A stretch of DNA of 64,000 bases from Ignatzschineria sp. (GTDB taxonomy: Bacteria > Pseudomonadota > Gammaproteobacteria > Cardiobacteriales > Wohlfahrtiimonadaceae): assembly GCA_030150405.1 (NCBI GenBank), contig JASLFU010000026.1, positions 9,647-73,646 of the forward strand, given 5' to 3'. Positions 43,374 to 52,348 of this stretch are shown here, piece by piece. The translations under genes and the position numbers were made by a program. Every line of letters begins with the position of its first letter. Positions within the stretch are counted from its first letter, which is position 1. A model generated the notes under the pieces. That model saw only the letters and a list, made by a program, of their open reading frames with translations. It did not search any database and was not told the origin of the DNA.

Positions 43374-45194
43374 TTAGCGATAGTGCTCAAGAAGATATTC
43401 AATATGTTGTAAAAACTCCTCTTTGCTCACACTTCCCATAACTCTAAAGTCGGAAAGTTCTTGACCCTCTTTATCAAAGAAGAGAATAGCTGGAGGACCA
43501 TAGATGGTAAAGTGCTCTTGTAGGCGCTGATCTTCTTTATCATTTTTGGTGACATCGCTCATTAATAGCGCCATCTCGCCCATTTTGTTGCGCACAGTGG
43601 GGTCGCTAAAGACATGTTTTTCCATCTCTTTACAAGCCACACACCAATCAGCGTTAAATTCGAGCATTACCACTTCACCCCGATGGGTTTCTAACGCAGA
43701 ATTTAACCCCGATATCCCTTTAATATTGGTAAATAGGGCGGTTTCAATAGGACGCTTCGCCTCCTGAATAGAGTGAATACCAAATCCAAGGGTTAAAAGC
43801 GCAAGAAGACCAAAAAAGAGCCTACCACTCTTATTTTCGGTAAGAGCAATTATTAGCCAGATAAATGTGGCTAGAGAGATGGCGGCATAGAGTGTTTGCT
43901 CCCAAAACTGGGGGAGTGTACGACCAATAAAATATGCCGCTAATCCTAAAAGCATAAAGCCAAAGAGTGTTTTTACATGGTCCATCCAGGCGCCCGCTTT
44001 CGGAAGGAGATGACCAGAAGATGCGCCAAGGATCAGTAGCGGAACACCCATTCCCATGCTCATACTAAAAAGTGTAATCCCCCCAAGAAGGTAATCTTGA
44101 GATTGGGCCACAAGGCCAATAATGCCAATAAGGGGCGCAGTAACACATGGGCCCACAATAAGGGCAGAGAGCATTCCCATAATCGCTACGCCAATATAGT
44201 TGTTACGGCCACTTTGTTGATTGCTGATATTGCTCAAGCGGCTCTGAATAAAGCTGGGCATCTGTAATTGATAAACGCCAAACATACTTAAAGAGAGAAT
44301 TACAAAGATCGCTCCAAACCCAATTAAGACATAGGAGTGCTGTAGATAGGAGGCTAGTCCTTTCCCTAAAAAGGCGGCTAAAAGACCAAGAAGTGTATAG
44401 ATAAGCCCCATAGATAAAACATAAACAAGGGAGATGGTAAAACCTTTACGTACAGAAAGATTTCCTTGGCCGGTTAAAATGCCCGAGAGAATCGGTAACA
44501 TCGGTAATACACACGGGGTAAAGCTTAAAAGAAGCCCCAAAAGGAAGAAGAGCGGAATAGCAAGATAACGATTATCTAATAGATACTGGGTTAATCGATC
44601 ATGCTCTGAAAGTGAAGGGGGAGCAATCTCTGCTGTTTCTGTTTTTAAAGGATCATTGGCGGGATCAATATCGGGATTAATAAGGGTGCTAAGTTCCCAG
44701 GTTTGCGGCGCAAAACAGAAACCACTTTTTGCGCAGCCTTGAGCTTCGATATGAATATGTGCCCGATTTAAAGCCCCAATATTCTCTAACTGTAGTGTAA
44801 AAATTTGTGGCTCATCGTAGATCTCTTGTTTGCCAAAAAACTCATCCGTGTGCTCTTTTCCCGTCGGCAGATCAAGGCTGATTAACTCTGCATTGGCATT
44901 TAGTAGGGAGATATCGATCTTATTTTTATAGAGATAATAATCGGGGTGAATATCCCAAAGTAGGGTGATTTCTCCCTCCTCTATAGATTTAAGGTGAAGA
45001 GCAGGTTTAAATGCTTCTGTGGGTTTGAGTAGCTGATTAGGATCAAGCCCAATGGCGCGTGGCGCAGAACGGCTATTTTGTGCATCTTGAAAAAGAGATT
45101 GCCCCACAGCAGGCAGAGAGAGTAAAAGTGTGAGCGGGATCAAGATTAAGGGGAGTAGTCTGCGCCACTCTTTAAGCTTTGTTAATGTATGCAT
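43374..45194 (-). CDS. dsbD: thiol:disulfide interchange protein DsbD
   Basis: Inner membrane protein that moves electrons from cytosolic thioredoxin to the periplasm (DsbC, CcmG). It has 606 residues. An N-terminal signal (1-31) leads to the alpha domain with C154 and C160 (GCAKSGFC). The membrane beta domain (about eight helices from 210) has C228 in FTPCVLPMLPIL and C350 in VGPCVTAPL. The C-terminal thioredoxin domain has C517 and C520 in DWCVACKEME. All six redox cysteines are present. It ends convergently with murA. Confidence 0.95.
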   Translation of the reverse strand: MHTLTKLKEWRRLLPLILIPLTLLLSLPAVGQSLFQDAQNSRSAPRAIGLDPNQLLKPTEAFKPALHLKSIEEGEITLLWDIHPDYYLYKNKIDISLLNANAELISLDLPTGKEHTDEFFGKQEIYDEPQIFTLQLENIGALNRAHIHIEAQGCAKSGFCFAPQTWELSTLINPDIDPANDPLKTETAEIAPPSLSEHDRLTQYLLDNRYLAIPLFFLLGLLLSFTPCVLPMLPILSGILTGQGNLSVRKGFTISLVYVLSMGLIYTLLGLLAAFLGKGLASYLQHSYVLIGFGAIFVILSLSMFGVYQLQMPSFIQSRLSNISNQQSGRNNYIGVAIMGMLSALIVGPCVTAPLIGIIGLVAQSQDYLLGGITLFSMSMGMGVPLLILGASSGHLLPKAGAWMDHVKTLFGFMLLGLAAYFIGRTLPQFWEQTLYAAISLATFIWLIIALTENKSGRLFFGLLALLTLGFGIHSIQEAKRPIETALFTNIKGISGLNSALETHRGEVVMLEFNADWCVACKEMEKHVFSDPTVRNKMGEMALLMSDVTKNDKEDQRLQEHFTIYGPPAILFFDKEGQELSDFRVMGSVSKEEFLQHIEYLLEHYR

Positions 45195-45333
45195 AGTAAA
45201 ATCCTTGGGAAGTGTTTTTTAACTATTCTTTTAATTATTATGGATCGATTGTTGAGTAATAATGAATTTATAGGAATGCGTTTAGTCCTGAGAATCGCAC
45301 AATTTAACATATTCCACCAGCTTATAAAAAAGG

Positions 45334-45361
45334 TTGACAAATAAAAATATATTCTTATAAT
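45334..45361 (+). promoter_or_regulatory. promoter of the first tRNA-Gly gene
   Basis: -35 TTGACA at 45334-45339 and -10 TATAAT at 45356-45361, both consensus, with a 16-bp spacer. The tRNA begins 14 bp later. Confidence 0.85.
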
Positions 45362-45375
45362 TGGTCACCTACTTA

Positions 45376-45451
45376 GCGGGAATAGCTCAGTTGGTAGAGC
45401 ACAACCTTGCCAAGGTTGGGGCCGCGAGTTCGAGTCTCGTTTCCCGCTCCA
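45376..45451 (+). tRNA. tRNA-Gly, anticodon GCC (copy 1)
   Basis: 76 nt including an encoded CCA end. The acceptor stem GCGGGAA pairs with TTCCCGC (45376-45382 / 45441-45447). The D arm is GCTC...GAGC, the anticodon stem CAACC/GGTTG holds the loop TTGCCAA with anticodon GCC at 45409-45411, and the T arm is GCGAG-TTCGAGT-CTCGT. It is identical to a second copy 239 bp downstream, and each has its own promoter and terminator. Confidence 0.97.
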
Positions 45452-45458
45452 AATTTTA

Positions 45459-45494
45459 AGCAGTGATTACTCTTTAAGAATCGCTGCTTTTTTA
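45459..45494 (+). terminator. terminator of tRNA-Gly copy 1
   Basis: AGCAGTGATT pairs with AATCGCTGCT (one G-T pair), followed by TTTTTT. It starts 8 bp after the CCA end. Confidence 0.85.
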
Positions 45495-45572
45495 TTGCTA
45501 AGTTTATTTAGTCTGATTGATCAATTGCGTTTGAGATTAAGTTTGAGATTAATAATTGTGCAGATAGCGCGA

Positions 45573-45600
45573 TTGACAGGATCAAAAAAAATCTTATAAT
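45573..45600 (+). promoter_or_regulatory. promoter of the second tRNA-Gly gene
   Basis: -35 TTGACA at 45573-45578 and -10 TATAAT at 45595-45600, again with a 16-bp spacer and with the same 14-bp distance to the tRNA as in copy 1. Confidence 0.85.
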
Positions 45601-45614
45601 AGGTTTCCTACTTA

Positions 45615-45690
45615 GCGGGAATAGCTCAGTTGGTAGAGCACAACCTTGCCAAGGTTGGGGCCGCGAGTTCGAGTCTCGTTTCCCGCTCCA
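45615..45690 (+). tRNA. tRNA-Gly, anticodon GCC (copy 2)
   Basis: Identical over 76 nt to the copy at 45376, with anticodon GCC at 45648-45650 and encoded CCA. The immediate 5' flank CCTACTTA is also identical, while the rest of the spacer has diverged, so the unit looks like an older duplication of promoter, gene and terminator. Confidence 0.97.
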
Positions 45691-45698
45691 AATTATAA

Positions 45699-45732
45699 AG
45701 CAGTGATTCTAAATGGAGTCACTGCTTTTTTG
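45699..45732 (+). terminator. terminator of tRNA-Gly copy 2
   Basis: AGCAGTGA pairs with TCACTGCT, followed by TTTTTT. Its stem resembles that of copy 1. Confidence 0.85.
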
Positions 45733-45855
45733 TGTTTAAGCTATTTTAAAGTTTTTAGAGTATTCCCCGAAGAGCGCTCCCTTCATGTATAATTAAGCGC
45801 TTATAGTAGCTCTACAAAGTGGAGCAGAATGGGGAATTAGCTAAGGATTTATTAA

Positions 45856-46083
45856 ATGCAAAAAGAGATTAAAGCCTTGCAGGATCGTGTAACGGAGCTT
45901 GAGAGTCGAGAGGCTTTTCATGAATATACTCTCGAAACATTGAACCAAACGATTATTGAGCAGCAAAAAGCAATCGATCGCTTAACGCGCATTAGCGAGC
46001 TACTTATCGAAAAGGTGAAAAAGTCTTCAGAATATGAGGGTGAGCCTCGTCGAATAGAAGAGGAGATTCCTCCCCATTATTAG
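45856..46083 (+). CDS. slyX: SlyX family protein
   Basis: 75-residue coiled-coil protein. It opens MQKEIKALQDRVTELESREAFHEYTLETLNQTIIEQQKAIDRL, the SlyX pattern of heptads, and ends with the family's proline-rich PPHY. The function is unknown; in E. coli slyX lies next to slyD. Its RBS is AAGGA about 9 bp before the ATG. It precedes hrpA by 114 bp. Confidence 0.92.
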   Translation: MQKEIKALQDRVTELESREAFHEYTLETLNQTIIEQQKAIDRLTRISELLIEKVKKSSEYEGEPRRIEEEIPPHY

Positions 46084-46197
46084 GGCGGTGAAGATTAAAG
46101 ATCTTCGATTCTTTGAGCATTTAGCGGAAAGAATCGCTCCCTTTTCCTCTTAAAAATCTTATTTCTATTTCAAAATCAAAGAAACATTCCGAAACTC

Positions 46198-49100
46198 ATG
46201 GATATTGCCCAAACTCTTGCGCAACTTGAAGCGCTGATTCCTTTTACTGAAACCAGAGACACGCACTTTTTACGCCGAGATTTACGCCGTTTAAAGCGGG
46301 AGCGTACGCCCGAGAAAGAGGCGGTTGAACAGTTGCAGAAAAAAGTGGTGGAATCGGCAGCCAAAACAGATCTTCGGCGGCAGAATTTTCCTCAATTAAA
46401 TTATGATGAGGAGTTACCCATTGTAGCTGCTCGGGAGGAGATTAAAGAAGCCCTTGCAGAGCACCAGGTGGTGATCATTTGTGGTGAGACAGGTTCGGGA
46501 AAGACGACCCAGTTGGCTAAATTCTGTTTAGAGTTAGGGCTTGGGGCGAGAGGTATGATTGGGCATACTCAGCCTAGACGTTTAGCTGCCCGTTCGGTGG
46601 CAAGCCGAATTGCGGAGGAGCTCGGGGTCAATTTAGGGGACTTTGTCGGTTATAAGATGCGTTTTAACGATAAAACCGATGATAAGACAGTTCTAAAATT
46701 GATGACCGATGGGATTTTACTTACAGAGCTCTCCCGAGATCGTTTTTTAAATCAATATGAAGTTATTATTATTGATGAGGCTCATGAACGATCCTTAAAT
46801 ATCGATTTTTTGCTCGGTATCTTAAAAAAGATTTTACCCCGACGCCCAGATCTTAAATTAATCATTACATCTGCTACGATCGATCCTGAAAAGTTTTCAA
46901 ATTACTTTGGCGGACCTAAAAAAGCTCCTATTATTGAGGTTTCAGGCCGTACTTATCCAGTGGAGATTCGTTATCGTCCTCTCAATAATTTAGATGAAGA
47001 GGGGGAGAATGATCCCATTGAGATGGAGGAGGGGATTGTCAATGCGGTTTATGAGCTTGAAAAGGAGAAGACAGGCGATATTTTAGTCTTTTTACCTGGG
47101 GAGCGTGAGATTCGGGAGACGGCAGAGCTTTTAAAGAAGCAATTTCCCCATTATGACGTTTTGCCGCTCTTTTCTCGTTTAAGTCAGCAGGAGCAGAATA
47201 AGATCTTTTCCCCAGGCGGGCGTAAGCGTATTGTGCTCTCTACAAACGTAGCAGAAACCTCAATTACTGTGCCGAGAATCCGGTATGTGATCGACACAGG
47301 TGTTGCCCGTGTTAGCCGTTATAGTTCTCGCTCCCGTTTGCAGAGTCTCTTAATCGAGCCGATTTCTCAGGCGGCAGCTAATCAGCGTTCCGGCCGTTGT
47401 GGCCGTGTGAGTGAGGGGATTGCCATACGGCTCTATAGCGAGGAGGATTTTGAGTCACGACCTGAGTTTTTAGACCCTGAAATTCTCCGTACTCATCTGG
47501 CGTCAGTGATCTTACAGATGGGGCATTTACGACTCGGTAATCCAGAAGAATTTCCTTTTATTGAACCCCCTGAAACGCGGCAGATTCGAGAAGGTTTTCA
47601 GACCTTGCGGGAGCTAAAAGCCGTTCGCCATAATGGAAAGCTTACCCGATTAGGGCGGGATTTAGCAATTTTGCCGATTGATCCTCGATTTGGCGCGATG
47701 ATGCTCGAAGGAGCTAAACGAGGCGTAGGGCATGAGCTCGTGGTACTTGTGGCAGGGCTTTCAATACAAGATCCTCGAGAGCGCCCCCTAGACAAGCAAC
47801 AACAAGCCGATGAGAAACATCGCCTCTTTCGTGTCCCGAATTCCGACTTTTTAAGCCTTTTAAATCTTTGGGCTTGGTACCAAGGGGAAGTGCCGAATCA
47901 TACTCAATCGCAGTTACGTAAGATTTGTCGTGCCCATTTTTTAAATTTTATGCGTATGCGGGAGTGGTTTGATCTCTATCAGCAGCTGTTATCGGTTTTA
48001 AAAACGTTAAAAGTTAAGATCAATCTGTTTCCTAAAAATAGTGCTGAAAATCAGCCTAAAGGGGTGCAAGAGGGGGCTTATACCTTTCCTTCTTTCTCAG
48101 CAGATTTAATTCATCAATCGATATTAGTGGGAATCTTAGATCAGATCGGTGAACAGGGGGAAGATAAGATCTTTACCGGCACTAATCATCGTAAATTTAG
48201 AATTTTCCCCGGCTCCTTTCTCTTTAAAAAACCTCCAAAATGGGTGATGTCTCTTGAAATTGTGGAGACGAGTCAAGTCTATGCACGTATTAATGCGGCG
48301 ATCAATCCTGCTTGGTTAGAAGAGCTTGCAAGCCATCTAATTAAAAAAGAGTATACCGAACCCCATTGGAGTAAAAGCCAAGGGCAGGCGGCAGCTTATG
48401 AGACTTTGCGTCTCTTTGGGCTTGCGGTTGTGCGTAATCGGCAGGTGAGTTTTGGTAAGATTGAGCCTGAACTTTCGCGGGAGCTGATGATTCGGGAAGG
48501 TTTAGTGCAGGGAGATATCGAAACGCGAGCCAATTTCTATAAGCAGAACCTTAAAACGGTGCTAGAAGTTGAGGCGATGGAAGAGAAGACCCGCCGCCGA
48601 GATATTCTTGTGGAAGAGTGGAAGCTCTTTGAATGGTACAACAACCGTTTACCGGAAGAGATCTACTCTGTTGCTACGCTGGAGCATTGGGCAAAAAATC
48701 GTAAAAATAATGACTCATTAATCTTCACAAAAGAGGAGATCTTAGCCAGTGATGATGCCTTAAATTTAGAGGAGTTCCCCTCAACAGTTAGTTTTGGGCA
48801 GCTTACGCTTAATGCCATCTATCTTTTTGATCCCGCCGATGAGAATGATGGAATGACGCTACTTGTGCCTCTTGCGGCACTTAATCTTTTAGAAAAGACC
48901 CGTTTAGATTGGCTTGTTCCTGGGTTGTTGACGGAAAAGATCACCGAGATTATGCGCACCATGCCCAGATCTTTGCGCCGTAATTTTGTGCCCTTGCCGG
49001 ATGTTGCCAAGGAGATCAGCGAATCATTAGAGTTTGGGGAAGGGAATCTCTATTATAAAATTTGTGAATTTTTAACGCGTCGTTCCGGCATTCAGATTGA

Positions 49101-50301
49101 GCCTCATAATTTTAATGAAGAGGCGCTCGATAAACATCTACGGATGAATATTCGGGTAATCGATACTGGAGGGAAGACTTTGGGCCAGGGGCGAGATCTT
49201 GCCCAATTGGTGGATAAATTTAGAGTGCGAGCAGAAAATGCCTTTCAGAAGTTGGCAGAGAGTACTCCCGAAGAGCGTTCTAAAAAAGGTCGTGGCAAAA
49301 AGGGTGGAAAAAATCTCGACGGTTTTGCTGCTCTTAAGGGATTAAAAGGCTTGCCGAAAGCAGATAAAAGAGAGCAAGAGCCCGCATCTCCAGAGATAAA
49401 TCGAAAACAGACCCTTGAGGATTGGCATGTGGAGAGGGAGGTAACCTTTGTTCGAAATGGCATTCAGCTTAAGGGGTATCCTGCGCTGATGATTGATCGA
49501 TCTCAAAAGCAAAAGCATGAGATCACTCTTAAAACTGAACTTTTTGACCGCGCACAGGTGGCCAATAGAAAGCATCTCGAAACGTTAATTGAGCTCACAC
49601 TAAGAGCCTTAAATGAGCAGATTAAATATCTTCGCCGTCAGTGGCCTCAATTTGGCAAACTTGCCTTGATGTTTCGGCAGGTGGGTAATGAAGAAGCCCT
49701 TAAAAATGATCTTATGCGAGCGGTGATTAAAGATGCCTTTCAAGAAAACGCACTGCCTCGAGAGAGTAAGGAGTTTCAGCAACAGGTTAATCGATTACGG
49801 CGAGAGATTGTGAGCGATGCCACAAAATTGAGTCAGTTGATTATTGAGATCTTTACGCTCTATAAAGAGGTGCGGGAGAGTTTAAATGAGCTGCACCCCA
49901 TGAATCGAGCGCTGATAGAGAAGAGGGTTAAAAAGCAGCTCGATCGATTGATCTATCTCGATTTTATTAGCGAAACTCCACCCCAATGGCGGCAAGAGCT
50001 CCCCCGCTTTTTAGAAGCCCTTAAAGTACGTATAGAGCGTTTTCCTCAAAATATGCAGAGGGATAATGAGCAAGAGGCCTTTATTGCGGAGCATTTAGAA
50101 AATTATCGAAAAGCTCGAGAGTTTTTTAATAAGCGGGAAGAGGCGCCGGAAAATCTTTTAGAATATCGCTGGATGATCGAAGAGATGGCGGTTTCCTTCT
50201 TTGCACAACCTATGAAAACTTCAATGACGATTTCGGAAAAGCGGTTAGAAAAGCGATGGGAAGAGATCGATCTTATTATTAAAAATAGTGATTATCGTTA
50301 A
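46198..50301 (+). CDS. hrpA: ATP-dependent RNA helicase HrpA
   Basis: Large DEAH-box RNA helicase, involved in ribosome rescue and mRNA processing in E. coli. It has 1367 residues (about 1300 in E. coli). Walker A GETGSGKTT is at 96-104, DEAH at 193-196, then ITSATID, LSTNVAETSITVPRI and QRSGRCGRV in the helicase core, followed by the HA2/OB-fold and the long DUF3418-type C-terminal region. Around residues 1018-1066 lies a basic low-complexity stretch (STPEERSKKGRGKKGG...) that the E. coli protein does not have, as far as I recall. It begins with an ATG without a strong RBS and ends at the terminator at 50346. Confidence 0.95.
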   Translation: MDIAQTLAQLEALIPFTETRDTHFLRRDLRRLKRERTPEKEAVEQLQKKVVESAAKTDLRRQNFPQLNYDEELPIVAAREEIKEALAEHQVVIICGETGSGKTTQLAKFCLELGLGARGMIGHTQPRRLAARSVASRIAEELGVNLGDFVGYKMRFNDKTDDKTVLKLMTDGILLTELSRDRFLNQYEVIIIDEAHERSLNIDFLLGILKKILPRRPDLKLIITSATIDPEKFSNYFGGPKKAPIIEVSGRTYPVEIRYRPLNNLDEEGENDPIEMEEGIVNAVYELEKEKTGDILVFLPGEREIRETAELLKKQFPHYDVLPLFSRLSQQEQNKIFSPGGRKRIVLSTNVAETSITVPRIRYVIDTGVARVSRYSSRSRLQSLLIEPISQAAANQRSGRCGRVSEGIAIRLYSEEDFESRPEFLDPEILRTHLASVILQMGHLRLGNPEEFPFIEPPETRQIREGFQTLRELKAVRHNGKLTRLGRDLAILPIDPRFGAMMLEGAKRGVGHELVVLVAGLSIQDPRERPLDKQQQADEKHRLFRVPNSDFLSLLNLWAWYQGEVPNHTQSQLRKICRAHFLNFMRMREWFDLYQQLLSVLKTLKVKINLFPKNSAENQPKGVQEGAYTFPSFSADLIHQSILVGILDQIGEQGEDKIFTGTNHRKFRIFPGSFLFKKPPKWVMSLEIVETSQVYARINAAINPAWLEELASHLIKKEYTEPHWSKSQGQAAAYETLRLFGLAVVRNRQVSFGKIEPELSRELMIREGLVQGDIETRANFYKQNLKTVLEVEAMEEKTRRRDILVEEWKLFEWYNNRLPEEIYSVATLEHWAKNRKNNDSLIFTKEEILASDDALNLEEFPSTVSFGQLTLNAIYLFDPADENDGMTLLVPLAALNLLEKTRLDWLVPGLLTEKITEIMRTMPRSLRRNFVPLPDVAKEISESLEFGEGNLYYKICEFLTRRSGIQIEPHNFNEEALDKHLRMNIRVIDTGGKTLGQGRDLAQLVDKFRVRAENAFQKLAESTPEERSKKGRGKKGGKNLDGFAALKGLKGLPKADKREQEPASPEINRKQTLEDWHVEREVTFVRNGIQLKGYPALMIDRSQKQKHEITLKTELFDRAQVANRKHLETLIELTLRALNEQIKYLRRQWPQFGKLALMFRQVGNEEALKNDLMRAVIKDAFQENALPRESKEFQQQVNRLRREIVSDATKLSQLIIEIFTLYKEVRESLNELHPMNRALIEKRVKKQLDRLIYLDFISETPPQWRQELPRFLEALKVRIERFPQNMQRDNEQEAFIAEHLENYRKAREFFNKREEAPENLLEYRWMIEEMAVSFFAQPMKTSMTISEKRLEKRWEEIDLIIKNSDYR

Positions 50302-50681
50302 TTTTTTAAATATTTATTCATCTATAAATTTATGCGTATAGTTCTAAAAGGGGGAAGGGCTTTTATTCCCCTTTTTGTAAATCCCCCTATTTAGCTTAAG
50401 TTTGCCAAAAATAGTTACAAACTTTCCGCTGCTTTTTTTGGTTTTTTAATCATAAGTAATATAAATAGCGAGAATCTGTAGATATCATTTGCATGTTCGC
50501 TTAAAGAGCGTATGATAACGCCTTTCCCATCGCCCTGTTGGCTCATAATTTGAGATTATGACGTAAGTGTTCTTGACGCTTATTTGAATTCGGTCGATGT
50601 CTTTTTTTGGCTGAATGTTCAAGCGCATTCCCACATTTATGCATACAAGGAATCCCCTTTTAGAGCGGGATCTATACTCTT
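50302..50681 (+). other. long leader region before the DEAD-box helicase gene
   Basis: This 380-bp gap contains the hrpA terminator (50346-50376) and a plausible promoter for the helicase: TTGCAT at 50489-50494, 16-bp spacer, TATGAT at 50511-50516. The spacer contains the inverted repeat CGCT-TAAAG-AGCG (50498-50510), a candidate operator. Transcription from here would give a 5' leader of about 160 nt. Leaders of that kind are common on cold-inducible helicase mRNAs, but that parallel is only a suggestion. Confidence 0.45.
50346..50376 (+). terminator. intrinsic terminator after hrpA
   Basis: AAAAGGGG (50346-50353) pairs with CCCCTTTT (50368-50375), a clear stem with a T tract. It follows the hrpA stop by about 45 bp. 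Confidence 0.75.
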
Positions 50682-52244
50682 ATGTCACAATTTTCAGAAT
50701 TAAATCTTCACCCTATTCTTTTAGCAGCGGTGGAGAAAATGGGCTATACCTCGGCAACTTCTGTACAGCAAAAAGTTGTTCCTATCGCTATGGGCGGTCA
50801 GGATGTGATGGTTTCAAGTCAAACAGGAAGCGGTAAAACTGCCGCCTTCCTTCTTCCGGTACTTCATCAAATTATTCTTCATGAGGATGCGGCAAAAAAT
50901 GATCCTGATCGCGTACCTAAGCGACAAGGGAAAGGGCGCCGTAACTATTCAAAACCTAAACCTCAAGCGATTGTAATGTGTCCTACCCGGGAGCTTGCGC
51001 AACAGGTGGCGAAAGAGGCGATCTTTCTAAAGGGGAATCATCGTAACTTACGTATCGCGACAGTTGTGGGGGGGATGCCTTATGGTCGTCAGATTCGAGA
51101 GCTTCAAAATGTCTCTGTTTTAATTGCTACCCCTGGACGCTTAATCGATCTACATAAGCAGAATGAGATTAGCTTCGAAGATGTGCGTTATTTTATTGCA
51201 GATGAAGCGGATCGTATGCTCGATATGGGCTTCTCAGAAGATTTAGAGCGTCTTCATAAGGCTTGTGTAAATAATGAGCAGACTTTGATGTTCTCGGCGA
51301 CTTTTCCTACAAAAGTCATGCGTCTTGCAGAAGAGATGATGGATCACCCTGTTCGGGTGGAGATCTCGCCGCAAGATACCATCAATAAAAATATTGAGCA
51401 GATTCTCCATTGGGCAGATGGTCGTGAGCATCAGAAAAAGATGTTAATGCATTGGTTAGAGAATGCAGAGATCGATCAGGCCGTGATTTTCACCAGCACT
51501 CAGCGGGAGACAGAAGAGATCGCAGATGAACTTATTGAAGCGGGGCAGTCGGCAGATTCTCTCCATGGGGGAATGCAGCAGCGTCAACGCAATCGTTGTT
51601 TAGATAACCTTCGTCGAGGTCGTACTAAGATCTTAGTCGCGACCGATGTAGCGGCTCGGGGGATCGACGTTGAGGCAATTACCCACGTCTTTAACTACGG
51701 AGTACCTCGTCAGGCGGAAGATTATGTGCATCGTATTGGGCGTACAGGTCGTGCAGGGCGAGAGGGCATTGCCGTTACTTTTATTAATTATCGTGATAAG
51801 CGCCTTTTAGATGCTATTGAAGAGTTTACACAGATGGAGCTTATCGCCAGCGAGATTGAAGGTTTAGAGCCCAATAGACGCCCAGAGCGCGGTGCTCCTA
51901 AAGGTCGCCGTAATCGTAAAGGTGGCGGAAGAGGCCGTAGTGGCTATGGCGGAGGGAATGCTCGCCAATCGAATCGTCGCCGAGAAGGTGGGCGTGCAGC
52001 TAATGATGGAGCTCCTCGTCGTGGTCGTGAAGAGCGTGAGGAACGCCGAAATCGTGACGATCGCCCGCAACGCAGGGAGCGTACTCGTAGCGACCAAAAT
52101 CGTAGTGAGAGCCGGGGACGTAATGAGCGTTTTGAGCGCAGCCCAAGAGGGGAGCGTCCATCAAGAGGTGAACGTCAAGAGCGCCGCGGTGGTAGAGCAG
52201 AAGGGCGTCAAGGGCGTCCGAGCCGAGCACATCGTGCCCGTTAA
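50682..52244 (+). CDS. DEAD-box ATP-dependent RNA helicase (RhlE-like)
   Basis: 520-residue RNA helicase with intact motifs: Q region F4...Q30, Walker A SSQTGSGKT (45-53), PTRELA (101-106), TPGR, DEAD (174-177), SAT (205-207), and HRIGRTGRAGR. After about residue 395 there is a long arginine- and glycine-rich tail with RGG-like repeats, typical of RhlE/DeaD-type proteins for RNA binding. It differs from the degenerate homologue at 37827 in having all catalytic motifs. The ATG has no strong RBS, but an in-frame TAG 17 bp upstream limits the start. A bidirectional terminator follows. Confidence 0.94.
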   Translation: MSQFSELNLHPILLAAVEKMGYTSATSVQQKVVPIAMGGQDVMVSSQTGSGKTAAFLLPVLHQIILHEDAAKNDPDRVPKRQGKGRRNYSKPKPQAIVMCPTRELAQQVAKEAIFLKGNHRNLRIATVVGGMPYGRQIRELQNVSVLIATPGRLIDLHKQNEISFEDVRYFIADEADRMLDMGFSEDLERLHKACVNNEQTLMFSATFPTKVMRLAEEMMDHPVRVEISPQDTINKNIEQILHWADGREHQKKMLMHWLENAEIDQAVIFTSTQRETEEIADELIEAGQSADSLHGGMQQRQRNRCLDNLRRGRTKILVATDVAARGIDVEAITHVFNYGVPRQAEDYVHRIGRTGRAGREGIAVTFINYRDKRLLDAIEEFTQMELIASEIEGLEPNRRPERGAPKGRRNRKGGGRGRSGYGGGNARQSNRRREGGRAANDGAPRRGREEREERRNRDDRPQRRERTRSDQNRSESRGRNERFERSPRGERPSRGERQERRGGRAEGRQGRPSRAHRAR

Positions 52245-52270
52245 GAGGGTTTAAAATAACTCTTATCCAT

Positions 52271-52307
52271 AAAAAAGCTCAGAAGTGAAAACTCCTGAGC
52301 TTTTTTT
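52271..52307. terminator. bidirectional terminator between the DEAD-box gene and lipA
   Basis: AAAAAAGCTCAG pairs with CTGAGCTTTTTT, with a 3-bp inner stem and a GAAA loop. It lies between the convergent helicase and lipA genes. Confidence 0.85.
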
Positions 52308-52348
52308 ATTTTTTGCGTAGTGATATTGAGAAGTGACTCAAGTTAAGT

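Noticed and set aside
51864..52254. Extra frames within the arginine/glycine-rich tail of the DEAD-box gene
   Set aside because: Same cause: repetitive composition on both strands. They overlap a real gene completely.
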